From assembly GCA_037957365.1 (NCBI GenBank), contig JARHVA010000639.1, positions 3,405,001 to 3,469,000 on the forward strand: DNA of 64,000 bases, read 5' to 3'. Shown here one piece after another: positions 24,735-35,045 of the stretch; positions within the stretch are counted from its first letter, which is position 1, and every line of letters starts with the position of its first letter. The position numbers and the translations under genes were made by a program. The notes below the pieces were generated by a model that was not told where the DNA came from, searched no databases, and was given only the letters and a program-made list of their open reading frames with translations. The DNA is from Torreya grandis. Taxonomy: Eukaryota > Streptophyta > Pinopsida > Cupressales > Taxaceae.

Positions 24735-25162
24735 ATGTCATCTCTTGGCCCACTACATAAAAATCCCTTATACATTGAAGTTTACATAAAGTGGCACAAA
24801 AAGTGTGTCCTTATAGACAATGGATCAAGTTTAAACATAGTGTCTTTAAAGCTCATCAAGATTATTAGGTATAAAACAATAGATATTCAAGAAGAGACCA
24901 TAAGCATCAAAGCCTAAAAAATTAAGAATGAGAATCATAAGGCACCATTTGTTTACTAGTCATCTTTGGTACCTTGACCCATGATACACTTTACCATGTG
25001 ATAGATATTGATTTGTTGTACAATATGCTTTTGGGTAGACCTTGGTTACATGAAATTTGTGTAGTCCCATTGATGTTGCACCAATGTATCAATTTCTTTT
25101 ACTCAGGGATGCAAGTTTGTATACCAGAGATTTGCATCCATACGAGCATTACAAATACCTAG
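24735..25162 (+). pseudogene. element B aspartic protease, broken
   Basis: The frame reads HKNPLYIEVYIKWHKKCVLI, then DNGSSLNIVSLKLIKII, and after stops (frame change near 24960) HVIDIDLLYNMLLGRPWLH, then VVPLMLHQCINFFYSGMQV. These are the active-site segment and the ILLGRPWLH segment of Gypsy proteases. The active-site triplet is D-N-G instead of D-S/T-G (AGT to AAT). The second half aligns by eye with the remnant at 589-954. Confidence 0.8.
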
Positions 25163-26610
25163 AGTTTGAGTTTAAGAGTTATAAATATCAGTTCTGCATG
25201 AATCTAGTGACCAAGTAGGATAAGGGAAAGGAAATACTCCTTGATTCACTAGAAGACAATTGCATCGATCCTAATACCCTTGATTCCCTTTCCCACATGC
25301 CACCTCCTAAGATATCCAATCATTATATCATCTTGTCCAATGGCCCAAGAGAGTATTTAACCCATGATACATTTCATATCACAAACCTTGCATAGAACCC
25401 AAAGTCCTTTGGAGACCTAAAGCCAAGCCACTTCATCCAAAATGGAAACAAAAGGGTAAAGGTAAAGGTCTTATCATGTTTATACCTGCATCTAGCCTAG
25501 AACAGAACCCTCTTGAGGGAGATGATTCATGGTTATACAATGGCAATCAGTCTAATTTTTATGAGAGTGATAAGTATCCTATTCCCAATAGGATCATAAA
25601 GAATCAAGACTATGAAGGAAGAGGCTTCGAACCAAACCAATAAGGAGCACTTGAGCCAATTTTTATTACTAGATACAAAGGGCCCTATGGACTTAGATTT
25701 AAACTTCCTAGGGGTGACCCCATGTACCTTAATCATGCTTCATCACCATTGAATAGTGATGAGGATGCTAGTAGCAAAGTAGAGTTCGATCATATCCTTT
25801 TTGATAACTTAGCCAATACCAACCTGTTTAACCCTCATTCCATTTGTACCCTTAGATTAGTCATTCATCACAACCCACTACCATTGTATTATCCCCAATT
25901 GATAGATTGGGACCAATAAGAATCCAATGTGTTGATTGATGAGTTTGAAAATGATGAGGCTTTTCATGATTTTCTTAGCCTTAGAGATAATGTTTCGTTG
26001 GGGGACCATAAATCAAGGTTCTCAATCAAATTAGATCCTGAAGCCTATTTTGGAGAGCAGGTGAACACCCTTAGCCAAAGGTAAATAATTAAAACATTGA
26101 GGTCCCAAAATGAAAACCTCCTTAAGGCACCTTTTGACCAAGGAAAAAGTATAGAAAAATGCCAATCTAGTGGTGAAAACTTGTTTCAGGCACCATTAGA
26201 TGGGGGTGTTCAACCTTCTTCAAACATACCTCAGGTGACCACTAATGATAAACTTCTCTATGAGTCTAAGTTCAGTTTTGAGGAACAATAATATTTTAAT
26301 TGAATCATTCAATAGTTTTCCATAGTTTTTTTTATGTGGCCAAACCTCTAATTGGGGGACTTTGATTCATCATGCCTAGGGGAAATCAAAGAGCTAGTCC
26401 TAATAGAGGACTCTAATGTTGCCAACCAGTTTAAATGTTTCCCCACTATCCTTGAAGATGGTTTAACCCTTATAATGCAAGATACAATAAAGGTTAACAT
26501 TGGGTCCTCAGATGACCCAAAGTGGATCAAGCTAGGTGCATCCCTTATTGAGAAGGAGCATGAAGTCCTTACAACCCTTTTGATGTAATTTGTTGACAGA
26601 TTTACATGGG
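25163..26610 (+). pseudogene. element B protease-RT linker with G-patch-like segment
   Basis: The translation is coding-like with moderate stops. About 25590-25690 reads NQDYEGRGFEPNQ, then a stop, then GALEPIFITRYKGPYGLRFK, a G-patch-like glycine pattern found between protease and RT in Tat elements. Further open stretches are LNHASSPLNSDEDASSKVEF (25722-25919), QGKSIEKCQSSGENLFQAPL (26097-26291) and DDPKWIKLGASLIEKEHEVL (26352-26588). The last is the 'P..I+IG..L...E+..L..LL' segment that immediately precedes RT. Confidence 0.55.
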
Positions 26611-27420
26611 CATATTTTGACATGTCAGATTTTCACCCCACCTTGGTATTGGACCACCTTGTGGTCAATATTAATGCCAAACCGGTAAATCAAAAGTTAC
26701 ATAAGATACATCTTCACATTATTGTATTAGTAAAGAAAGAGTTGGAAAAATCTTAGATGCAGGTTGTATTCGATCAATTGACCATTTAGAGTACATCTCC
26801 AATGTTATGTTAGTAAAAAGCTAGAAAGAATTAGAATCTCTACTAATTGTTATGATATATAAAATAATTCCCTAAGGATGAATTTCCATTACCAAATTTT
26901 CACATGATTATCAACTCCACAATGGGTTATGAAATACTTTCATTAATGGATGGATTTTCAAGATATAACTAGATCAAGATAACACCTAAAGACCAACACA
27001 AAATAGAATTCACCACTCCATGGGGAACATTTTATTATCAATTTATGTTGTTTGGTCTTCATAATGTAGGGGCCACCTATCAAAGAGCCATGACCATCAT
27101 ATTTCATGAAATGATGCATGACATTATTGAAAACTTTATTGATGACATTCTTGACAAATCAAAGACTAGAGTCGATCATCTAGTAGTGCTACATAGAATA
27201 TTTGAAAGATTACATGCATATAAGTTATAATTAATCTTAAGAAGTGTTTCTTTGGTGTTACATTAGGAAAATTACTTGGATTTATTATGTCTCATCAAGG
27301 CATTAAAGTCAGTCTAGCCAAGGTCTAAGCTATAACAAAGATGTCACCATTGATTAATTTAAAATAGCTCCATAGTTTACAGGGCAAAATCTAATCTATC
27401 TGATGATTCATATCATAATT
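26611..27420 (+). pseudogene. element B reverse transcriptase, broken
   Basis: Plus strand: FTWAYFDMSDFHPTLVLDHL (start of the RT module), KPVNQKLHKIHLHI, DEFPLPNFHMIINSTMGYEI, LMDGFSRYN, IKITPKDQHKIEFTTPWGTF, MLFGLHNVGATYQRAMTI, then the catalytic box FIDD (27135-27146; usually YVDD), then KSKTRVDHLVVLHRIFERL and, after a frameshift, LGFIMSHQGI. The residue patterns ('MPFGLKNAGATYQRAM', 'MDGFSGYNQI') are of Tat/Ogre RT. Stops lie mainly in 26750-26900 and after 27228. Confidence 0.9.
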
Positions 27421-27529
27421 GGCTAAAAAATTCCATCATTTTACATATCTTATAAATAAGGGAGTCACATTTCACTAAGATGATTACTGCCAAATAGCTT
27501 TTTAGTAGCTAAAATACTATCTAGCGAAT

Positions 27530-27985
27530 TCACCTGTTTTGTTGCCTCTTGTGTCAATAAATCCATTCTTATTGTACCTATTGGCTAATAACAATGCCTT
27601 GGGTGCACTTTTATCTCAACACAATGATAATGGAAAAGAACATTTTGTGTAGTATTTAATCCATAAATTGGTCACATATGAACATAATTATATTCCCATA
27701 GAAAAAGCTTGTTTAGCCATGGTCTTTATAGCTCAAAAACTATGCCATTACATGTTAAAAAATAAGACCATGGTTATGAAAAAGTAAATCCCCTCAAGTA
27801 TATACTATCTAAAATATCTTTACAAGGTTACATGGCCAAATGTATCATGCTTCTCAGTGAGTTTGACATCAATTACATCAACCAAAAATCTATTAGGGGC
27901 AAGTTCTTGCAGAACAACTTGATAAAGTACCCCTTATTGATACAAAGCTACTCACATTCCAATTTCTTGATTAATACATAATGGC
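27530..27985 (+). pseudogene. element B classical RNase H, broken
   Basis: Reading the plus strand: NPFLLYLLANNNALGALLSQ, then KLVTYEHNYIPIEKACLAMV, IAQKLCHYMLKNKTMV, and with frameshifts CIMLLSEFDINYINQKSIRG and QLDKVPLIDTKLLTFQFLD. This is the RT-linked RNase H plus the connection to the second RNase H. At least three frame changes. Confidence 0.8.
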
Positions 27986-28960
27986 CATCATTGACACACC
28001 TCTCGAGGAGAAGCATTGAAATCTATATTTTGATGGATCATTCATAACCCATGGATTGATGGTAGGCCTTTTATTTATTATGCCATAAGGGGATTTGATC
28101 CCTAAATCATTTAGGATCAATTTTTCTTGTACAAAAAAACATGGTTGTGATCCGGGCAACAATTCAGATGACAATTCAGGTGATGGGTCCACCCCAATTG
28201 ATGGTGGAACTTTCAAGAGCCATAGCTTTTTCACCATAGCTCCAATTAACTCACCGTTTGAACCGTTGGAAAGATAATAATGAGGGAAACATCATGAGAT
28301 GGCATGCATATTTGATCAATGAAGTTTTACCCCCTAAAACCCAATGGAAGTGTCTCAACTTTCAATTTTAGTAGTGTAGTCTAAAAATAGTAATTCCTCA
28401 AATTCTGTATTGTTGTAAATCATGGAAGTCAAACCACTTAATCTCCCTCAAGATTGGTGACCTTTGAAATCCTCCTCACACCTTAAAAATATGTATAAAT
28501 TAAGATGTAACCCAAAATGGAAATCAAACATCTCTTCTTAGAGATAGGCATATGTTTGGGTCTACAATTTTGATCAATAAAACATCTCTTTTCAAAGATA
28601 GCATTATTTGAATTGTGTTGTTCTTATTTATGAATTATCTTTCAACCAAAGCTTTTGAGTTTTGGATCAAGTTGAATATCAATCACTTGTTTTAGGACTT
28701 CACCACATGTTACAATGAAACATATCTCATCTCAATATTTATGGTGATTCTTAGTTAATCATCAATCAAGTTACAGACCATTTTCAAACTAAAGATGACA
28801 AGTCGGTTCCATACAAGGCCATGGTTGACACTCTCACGTAGCAGATTATCGATATTCAGTTTAAGCATATACCAAGGGTAGGTAAGATGACCATGGATAC
28901 TATGGCCACTATTAGATCTCTGATTAGACAAATAGACACAAATAAAGATATCAGTTCCTT
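27986..28960 (+). pseudogene. element B archaeal-type RNase H, split by an insert
   Basis: The first half at 27986-28133 reads NLYFDGSFITHG, then GDLIPKSFRINFSCT. The second half resumes near 28665 with DQVEYQSLVLGLHHMLQ, NISHLNIYGDS, LIINQVTDHFQTKDDK, and IPRVGKMTMDTMATI near 28868-28910. Together these give the D (YFDG), E (VEYQ) and D (YGDS) catalytic positions of the second RNase H of Tat elements, placed between RNase H and integrase as usual. About 530 bp (28134-28664) with no RNase H similarity lies exactly where TNN-x-AEYEAL should be continuous. Confidence 0.8.
28134..28664. other. foreign insert within element B aRNH
   Basis: This 530-bp segment separates the two halves of aRNH. 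It begins after 'tcttgtaca' and starts with a relatively GC-rich stretch ('gatccgggcaacaattc', 'gatgggtccaccccaatt'), then is AT-rich. No terminal inverted repeat or target-site duplication was found. An 88-codon minus frame (27971-28237) and a 60-codon plus frame are probably shadows. It may be a small unidentified transposon or a non-reference segment kept by the family. Confidence 0.55.
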
Positions 28961-29129
28961 GTCAAAAATTTATTATCACTAGCTCATGAACCTTCAACCA
29001 TCATGATGATTTGTGATATTGTTGGTCTTAGCTCTATTTAGTACTCAAAACATTAAAACTACATCCATGACCAAATTATACCACCTAACCTATCTTTAAA
29101 ATAATATAAAGCCTTCATCTGCCAAAACA

Positions 29130-30275
29130 CTCATTATACCTTACTTGAATCAATCCTTTACTATCATAGTTTTGATGAAACTCTGCTTTGTTGTTTAACT
29201 TCAACAGGATCTACACTAAAATTATGAGAAGTCCATGAAGAAGTATGTGAAACCCACACTAGTGGGATAGTTCTATCTAAAAATATATTACATATTGGTT
29301 ATTATTGGCCCATAATGGATGAAGATAGAACTGCATATGTAAATAAGTGCAAAAAATGTCATTGTCATGCAAATTTGATTCATACCCTAGCCAAGACTTT
29401 AAAACCAATGTTGTCAACATGGTCATTTGTTAAATGGGGCCTCAACCTCATTGGGAAGATCAATCCCACCTCATTTGATGGCCATAAACATATCCTTACC
29501 ACCACCAAATATTTTACTAATTGGGTTGAAGCTATACCCTTCACATGACTAGAAAGGAAATTTCCAAGTTCATTTTCAACCATCTCATTTACCACTACAA
29601 TATCAATTTTGACATTATATCTAATAATGGAGGATAATTTAAGAACAAATATGTCGATAAGCTATGTACTAAATACAAAAACACACAACATTTCTCCTTC
29701 GCATGTTACCCTCAAGGTAATAGTCAGGCCAAAGCATCAAACAAAATTGTTTTCAATATTCTCAAAAAGATTGTCAATGATGTCGATCATGATTATCACC
29801 TTTAAATATTTTTTACCCTCTAGGCATACTACAACAATCACTGCACACCCACAAGAGCCACTCCATATTCACTTGTTTATGGTACTAAAGTCAATCTTCC
29901 CATTAAGGCCAAATTACCATCTCTACGCATCTCTTTCAAGTATGTCTAGATGATAATGACTATTGAGTAGTTCTCCTACAACAAGTAGAGTTACTTGATA
30001 ATAAATGAATGGATATAGTGAATAATATTCAAGCCTTTCATAATCTCATTTGAGGCCACTAAAATTAGTGTGTGAAACACATACAATTTGAACTTGGTGA
30101 TCTTGTCCTTAATGAGAACCAAAAGAATACCATGGTAGAAAAGAAACATAAAGCCAAGTTCAAACCCAACTGGGTTGGTCCTTTTATCATTATGAAAAAC
30201 TATGGAATAGGAGATTATAGCTTGCCAAACCAAATGAACATGAACTTGATGAGCTAATGAACAGTATTCACCTCA
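29130..30275 (+). pseudogene. element B integrase, broken, all three catalytic acids replaced
   Basis: The HHCC zinc-binding segment (EVHEEVCETHTSG ... VNKCKKCHCHANLIH) runs to about 29390. The core begins WSFVKWGLNLIGKINP, continues DGHKHILTTTKYFTNWVEAI, and after a frameshift reads NHLIYHYNINFDIISNNGG and CYPQGNSQAKASNK. The C-terminal domain at 30072-30257 is FELGDLVLNENQKN, then AKFKPNWVGPFIIMKNYG. The expected residues are D in WGLD (here Asn, 29444-29446), D in SDNG (here Asn, 29623-29625) and E in QAEA (here Lys, 29731-29733). Each is a single G-to-A change. Confidence 0.88.
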
Positions 30276-30647
30276 AGATGTCCTACACTTGAGTGGCTGG
30301 TGTATTGTCTATAAGGACTATTCAAGTTGTGCCATTTTATCAATCTTCTTTTTTTTACTATACCATTTTAACATCCTATTATCCTACCAACCTATCACTT
30401 TTTCTTATCATGTATCCATTATACCATACATTCACCATTAATCAAGTTATTTTCTCCCTCCCTACCTAGCCCTATGACCTTGATTCCATTTCATTTGGTT
30501 TTATCACCACTTTCAACAAGAGTATTTAGATTCAATTTCAGTAGGTGTTTCACACATTCTGAATAGAGATAGTATTTTGGAGTAGTAAGACAGTACTTTG
30601 GTAGTTTCATCCTTCATTTCTTGTTCCATTCTCTTTACCAAGTTTGC

Positions 30648-30778
30648 CTAATTATAATCGCTTATGGGAAAATCAGTGTCTCAGTAGACTTGTTACTAAT
30701 TATAACCACCTATGGGCAAATTAGTATCATTAATCTATGTCATTGTATCCTAGTTATAACCACCTATGGACAAACTAG
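30648..30778 (+). repeat. stem-loop repeat family, cluster 1 (3 copies)
   Basis: Three units share the core ATAACCACCTATGGGCA flanked by inverted arms. Copy 2 (30695-30725) has arms ACTAATT and AATTAGT. Copy 3 (30750-30778) has arms CTAGTT and AACTAG. Copy 1 (about 30648-30678) has arms CTAATT and AATCAG, one mismatch. The loop core is almost constant while the arms differ yet still pair. Confidence 0.7.
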
Positions 30779-30983
30779 AGGAAACACTTGTTTATCTTAC
30801 GTTGACATGCTGACTAGCCATTTCCTATGTCATACTATGCTTTTATAAAAATTGGGCCTATTTTGTTTGAATTGGTTGTTACACTAGTTAGATTCCTCCA
30901 TTGTAAGGTAGAGCTAAAGTGACTTGAGGTCATACCCTAAGACTATGTAGGCAGTATTCGATATTTTTTGAGGTCAACTCAGT

Positions 30984-31075
30984 CACCCTAAGCCATTCTC
31001 TCATCATTTTGAGAGCACCTTAAGCCATGCTCTCACCATTTTACAAGTAATCTAAGCCATGATCTCACTATTGAG
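30984..31075. repeat. three tandem ~40-bp units
   Basis: Three successive units carry CTAAGCCAT, then [TG][CA]TCTCA and CATTTT, e.g. 'ttaagccatgctctcacc'. They lie in the 3' region of element B. Confidence 0.6.
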
Positions 31076-32082
31076 ATTTTCAAAAATTCTTAAAATAGTT
31101 TAAAATCATTTAGAAAAACCAAAAACATTGATCACGTATTTACCTTAAAGATTTTGGGAACCCTTACTAAGTCACAAGCAAATCACTTATTCTTTAGTTT
31201 CCACATCTTTTTTGTCCTTTTATCCCACACAATTGCCATTTTAAAAGACTATTCATATTCTTCTATCATAGCCATCATGTTTGTTTTTCACCAGTTATCA
31301 TTTTCTTCCCAATTCCTAGGAGAACCACATTTGGCCTAAAGTTCATGTTGGATATGATGTCCATGGAACTATGTAGGCAACGTCCACTTGCCTAGTGCAT
31401 ATGGAAACAACTCGACCACCTCATTCCTTTTGTTATATTCCCTCAATCGTGTTTATTTTCTAATTTTTTACCTATTTTCTAGGGGAAATGTTCATCACAT
31501 AGGTTTAAGCTATGTTTTTTTTACTAACATTAACACTAACTGTTATTTGTTTCTTTGTTTATTTCTTTCTTTCTTTGTTTGTTCTGTTGTTTGTGTGCTT
31601 ATTTGTTTTCTTTTTGCATTGTTGCCTTGATTTAGTCTATGTGAGTTCATTGGATGATTCCTTACATATTTATAATTTATCCATCTATATTCATATGTCT
31701 ATATTTCCATCATGATTTTTATCATTAGTGTATTGTTTTTCCTTGAATATTGGATTTTGGGAGTTAGTCCTTATGCATATTTCAGCCTAGTCCTCATGGT
31801 GTTCTATCATGATGCTTACCATCAAGTGATACAACAAAAACCAACTTTATGAAGTCTAATCAATAATGGAAACATCAATATCTCATTAGCATTGGCATCC
31901 AAATATAATCCCCATCATATCCTAGAGTAATTAACCATGAAATAATTTCAACCTCTGTTAGTTCAAACAAGCATCTCCCTACTAGTAAGTTATCATAATT
32001 CATATTTATCATTTGTATCAAGTTACCCAAATCATATTTACCATCATTAGACAATCAATCATGTTTTCCATAATCAAGGTCC

Positions 32083-32400
32083 AATGATTATAACAACCTA
32101 TGGGCAAATCATTATATAATGTCCCACCTGCATTTCTCAATGATTATAACTACCTTTGGGCCCATCATTGTGTTCTCACCAAATTTACTTTATTTTTTCC
32201 AAAATAGGGGCATGGTTTTATCTTTTTTGTCTATCCTAATTGGGACAACTTCATCTTCTTAATGATTATAACTGCCTTTAGGAAAATCATTGTGTTATCA
32301 TACCACATTTCCACTATCAATGCACAATGCTTATAACCACCTTTAGGAAAACCATTATATACCATCCCACTTATATTCTCAATGATTTTGACTAATTTTT
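32083..32400 (+). repeat. stem-loop repeat family, cluster 2 (about 5 copies)
   Basis: Copies at 32083-32113 (arms AATGATT/AATCATT), 32138-32170 (CAATGAT/ATCATTG), 32261-32291 (AATGATT/AATCATT), about 32325-32357 (AATGCTT/AACCATT, one mismatch) and a degraded one near 32379-32410. The core is ATAACNACCTNTGGGCA-like, as in cluster 1. Confidence 0.7.
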
Positions 32401-32613
32401 AAAACTCAGTGTGTTCTCACTGCATCATCTTCATATGTTTTATCCCCTCATTTTGCTTCTTTCTTTCAAGGGACCATTTACCGACCTAATTGTGCCAACC
32501 ATTCCATTGAGAGGGCATCATATAGTTTATCCATATAATTTAATTTGTAGGCATACATGACCTTATAATTATTTTATAATATGTTATGGTGCCTATAGCT
32601 TCCAATGCCTTCT

Positions 32614-32628
32614 GAAATAGGGGCAAAC
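32614..32628 (+). promoter_or_regulatory. element B polypurine tract
   Basis: GAAATAGGGGCAAAC directly precedes the 3' LTR. GGGGCAAA before TGTAGACAC is a common arrangement in Tat-type elements and would prime plus-strand DNA synthesis. Confidence 0.55.
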
Positions 32629-33795
32629 TATAGACACCTAAAAGTGGCCACCAATGACCTCCAACTAGTCTTTTGACCAATTTCTATCAAAGCATCATAA
32701 TTTTTCCCAAAAACACTAAAACACATTAAATAGTTCAAATTTTTTCATATAAAATTGCTTAATTTGATTAGATTATCATTAAATGAGGTAATGCAATTTA
32801 TAAGACAACTAACTTTGATCAGATCATTTTGAGTTAAAATGACATTTTCACACCTAGGTGCTTTGGATTACTCTTTTCTACCAAATTTATTGCATAAGAC
32901 ATTTTCCCTTGTTATTTTGTTTTGGTAACATCCTAAATGGGATAATGAATCAAATTCATCTAACATCAAGTCCTAATTCTAATCTAGTCAAATTTTGAGC
33001 TAATAAAATGACATTTTGACTAATTTGATTAATTTTTGCACCAATTGCCAAGATTTGCACCAAAATTGATAAATAATGTTTAAAAGATAATTATTTTGAA
33101 TTAAGAGCCTAATTAATAATTACTTGTATATTTTTTAGTATTTATTTTTGGAAATTTATTATGAGTTTCTACATCATCAAGTAACAACATTTCTTAGGAA
33201 GGCATCCCTAGGCTATAAATGCATAAAATATCTAATCAAGCCCTCCCATGGCTCATTAACTCCTTCCATGCCTATTTAATTCCTCTATTGAATTTGGCCT
33301 CCAAAATTGAATGGATATTTAGCCACACATCTTCATCTTGAGATGGATGGTTCAGATTCATTTTGATCATTTTATAAAATCTATAAATAGGAGGCCTTAC
33401 CTATTGAATTAAGAATCTCTCTTGATGTAAAGTTATAATTCTAAAAATCCCTCTCAAGTCATTAATGTAGTTTTATCATGCCCAATTTTTTATCCAAGCC
33501 AAATCCATCACAAATCCATTAGTGACAAGGAGAAAATGAGATAGCCAACTCCTTTGATAAAGACTCATTGAGCACAAGCCGAGCAAGCCACTTCAACAAG
33601 CTATTTGGAACATCTAAGGAAGGTTAAGGATCCTTTATATTTTACATTCTAGTTGTGTTTTTTGCATTTATTATTATAATTATGCTCCCCCTTTGAGATA
33701 GGATTAAGGTGTTAGCATTAGTGTGTTTTGTTTTGAATTTGGTTTCATGCACTAACACCATACTAATCTCCCCTTATTGCAATCCTATGTTCACA
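32629..33795 (+). repeat. element B 3' LTR
   Basis: 1167 bp, partner of 16703-17882. It starts TATAGACACC (TG changed to TA) and ends TGTTCACA, followed by TCCTC. A matching TATA-like 'ctataaataggaggcc' lies near 33381. Confidence 0.92.
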
Positions 33796-33800
33796 TCCTC
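33796..33800. repeat. target-site duplication of element B, right copy (TCCTC)
   Basis: Matches 16698-16702 exactly, next to the LTR end. Confidence 0.85.
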
Positions 33801-34289
33801 TAATTGAAAATGAACCAACCCTTAACAATGTCGAAGGAAAGATAAAAAATTTCCCCCCAAAATTGGGTTGCATCAATTAAATGAAATCCACCCACCATAT
33901 CCAAGATCTCTTGGATAAAAAACACTTTTCAAAGACACTAAATACCAAAACATTAATGAAGACTCTTTTTCACATGATTATTGATAAAGGATCCACCTTG
34001 AACTTTACACTTTTCCTCCCCTTCCAATTCTTAAAAAAATCAAAAGAAAGCACATTATTTCCTTGTAAAAATCAAAAGATATCAAACTCATTAAATTTGT
34101 TGTGCATAGACAAAGTCTAAATATTAAAACATTTACAGGTTTTATAATTTATATTATTTACATAAAAAATAAGATCACTCCAAAGAGGGAGAAAATAAAT
34201 TTCCAATGCCACAATCAGTGCATAAAACTAAGCAAAACATCAAAATTTATGGGACACAATCCAACTTGTAGTTTATTTTCTTTATAGAC
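33801..34289. other. unassigned segment with two short plus frames
   Basis: This is the right flank of element B's insertion site, so it was contiguous with 16697 before insertion. Frames at 33881-34120 and 34102-34287 are Lys/Ser-rich and match no domain I know. Confidence 0.25.
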
Positions 34290-35045
34290 CCTATTGGGAT
34301 AAAACTCCCAAATAACACTAAAAGGGAGGCTAGAGTGTGAAATAATTATAGTCATGCCTTTGGGATTGATTTTCAAAGGATAGGGGCCAAGAGGCCCCCA
34401 TAGTCCTAATCATGCCTTTGGGCCTAATTTGTAAAGGGGTAATGCCTAAAGTCACTCATAGATCCTGTCAAGATTTAAATCTTAACAACAATGGGAATGG
34501 ATCTATAAATCCACCATAGACACCATCATATTAAAAAACTCAATGTCCATGGGGTAGGGGCTGAAAATCCTCCACAATCTTAATCAAGCATATGGGTCTG
34601 AATTCCACATGAAGGGGGATGAGAGGCCCCCTTAGACATCATTGGGATTTTTGGCCTAACAGACATGGGGAGAATGCCATGAGGCCTCAAAAAACTTTAT
34701 CATGTTTTTAGACCTAATATCCAAAAGGAGGGGTTTGTGAATTCCCCCTCAACCCAATCAGACCTTCAAACCCAATTAACTAAATAAAGGGGTTGAGGGG
34801 TTAATGAGCCCCTTTGACTTGATCATGGTTTTGGAACTGATTAATAAATGAAAGGGGTCATGAATCCTATAATACCTAATCAGGATTAAAATCATGACTA
34901 TCATAGGGAAGGGGCTGATGTGGACCCTTAGACCTAATCAAGGCTTCAAGCCTAATTTTCATTGAAATACTATAATTCCCCTTGTAAACCTAATCGAGCT
35001 TCTAATCTTGATTAACAAAGGAAAGGAAAAAGTATTACAGAATCT
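34290..35045. repeat. degenerate minisatellite, ~65-75-bp unit, GC-richer than surroundings
   Basis: About ten units follow the pattern CCCCCATAGACCTAATC, then AAGGCTTTGGGCCTAATT, then an A-rich stretch and AAAGGGGAGGGGCTGAGAGG-like purine sequence. Clear units lie at 34375-34440 and 34920-35040. Whole-unit conservation is low. Confidence 0.6.

Larger units (their letters stand above)
30276..32613 (+). other. element B 3' untranslated region
   Basis: About 2.3 kb between integrase and the 3' LTR without coding similarity. It holds the stem-loop repeat family (30648-30778 and 32083-32400), a tandem block at 30984-31075 and a T/C-rich tract near 31500-31680. Two hydrophobic frames there (31388-31715) are products of the pyrimidine tract. 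Confidence 0.55.
16703..33795 (+). mobile_element. element B: 17.1-kb Ty3/Gypsy Tat/Ogre-like retrotransposon, decayed
   Basis: Two LTRs (16703-17882 and 32629-33795), a perfect 5-bp target-site duplication and a plus-strand internal region define it. The order is a 3-kb leader, gag, protease, G-patch-like segment, RT, RNase H, archaeal RNase H and integrase, then a 2.3-kb 3' region. The extra RNase H between RNase H and integrase, the long leader and the great size identify the Tat lineage (Ogre-like). All frames carry stops. A hand comparison of the first ~157 bp of the LTRs gives about 14% differences. Integrase catalytic residues are all replaced (see that entry). Confidence 0.93.

Noticed and set aside
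26348..26623. 91-codon minus frame
   Set aside because: Antisense shadow of the element B polyprotein segment just before RT.
29380..29595. 71-codon minus frame over the element B integrase
   Set aside because: Antisense shadow of the plus-strand integrase core.
31388..31715. Hydrophobic frames that look like membrane segments
   Set aside because: They arise from a TTTC/TTTG pyrimidine tract in the untranslated 3' region of element B; the two overlap in different frames and match no family.
30648..32410. Regularly spaced repeats considered as a CRISPR-like array
   Set aside because: Spacing is irregular, arms vary, the setting is a plant retroelement, and there are no cas genes.
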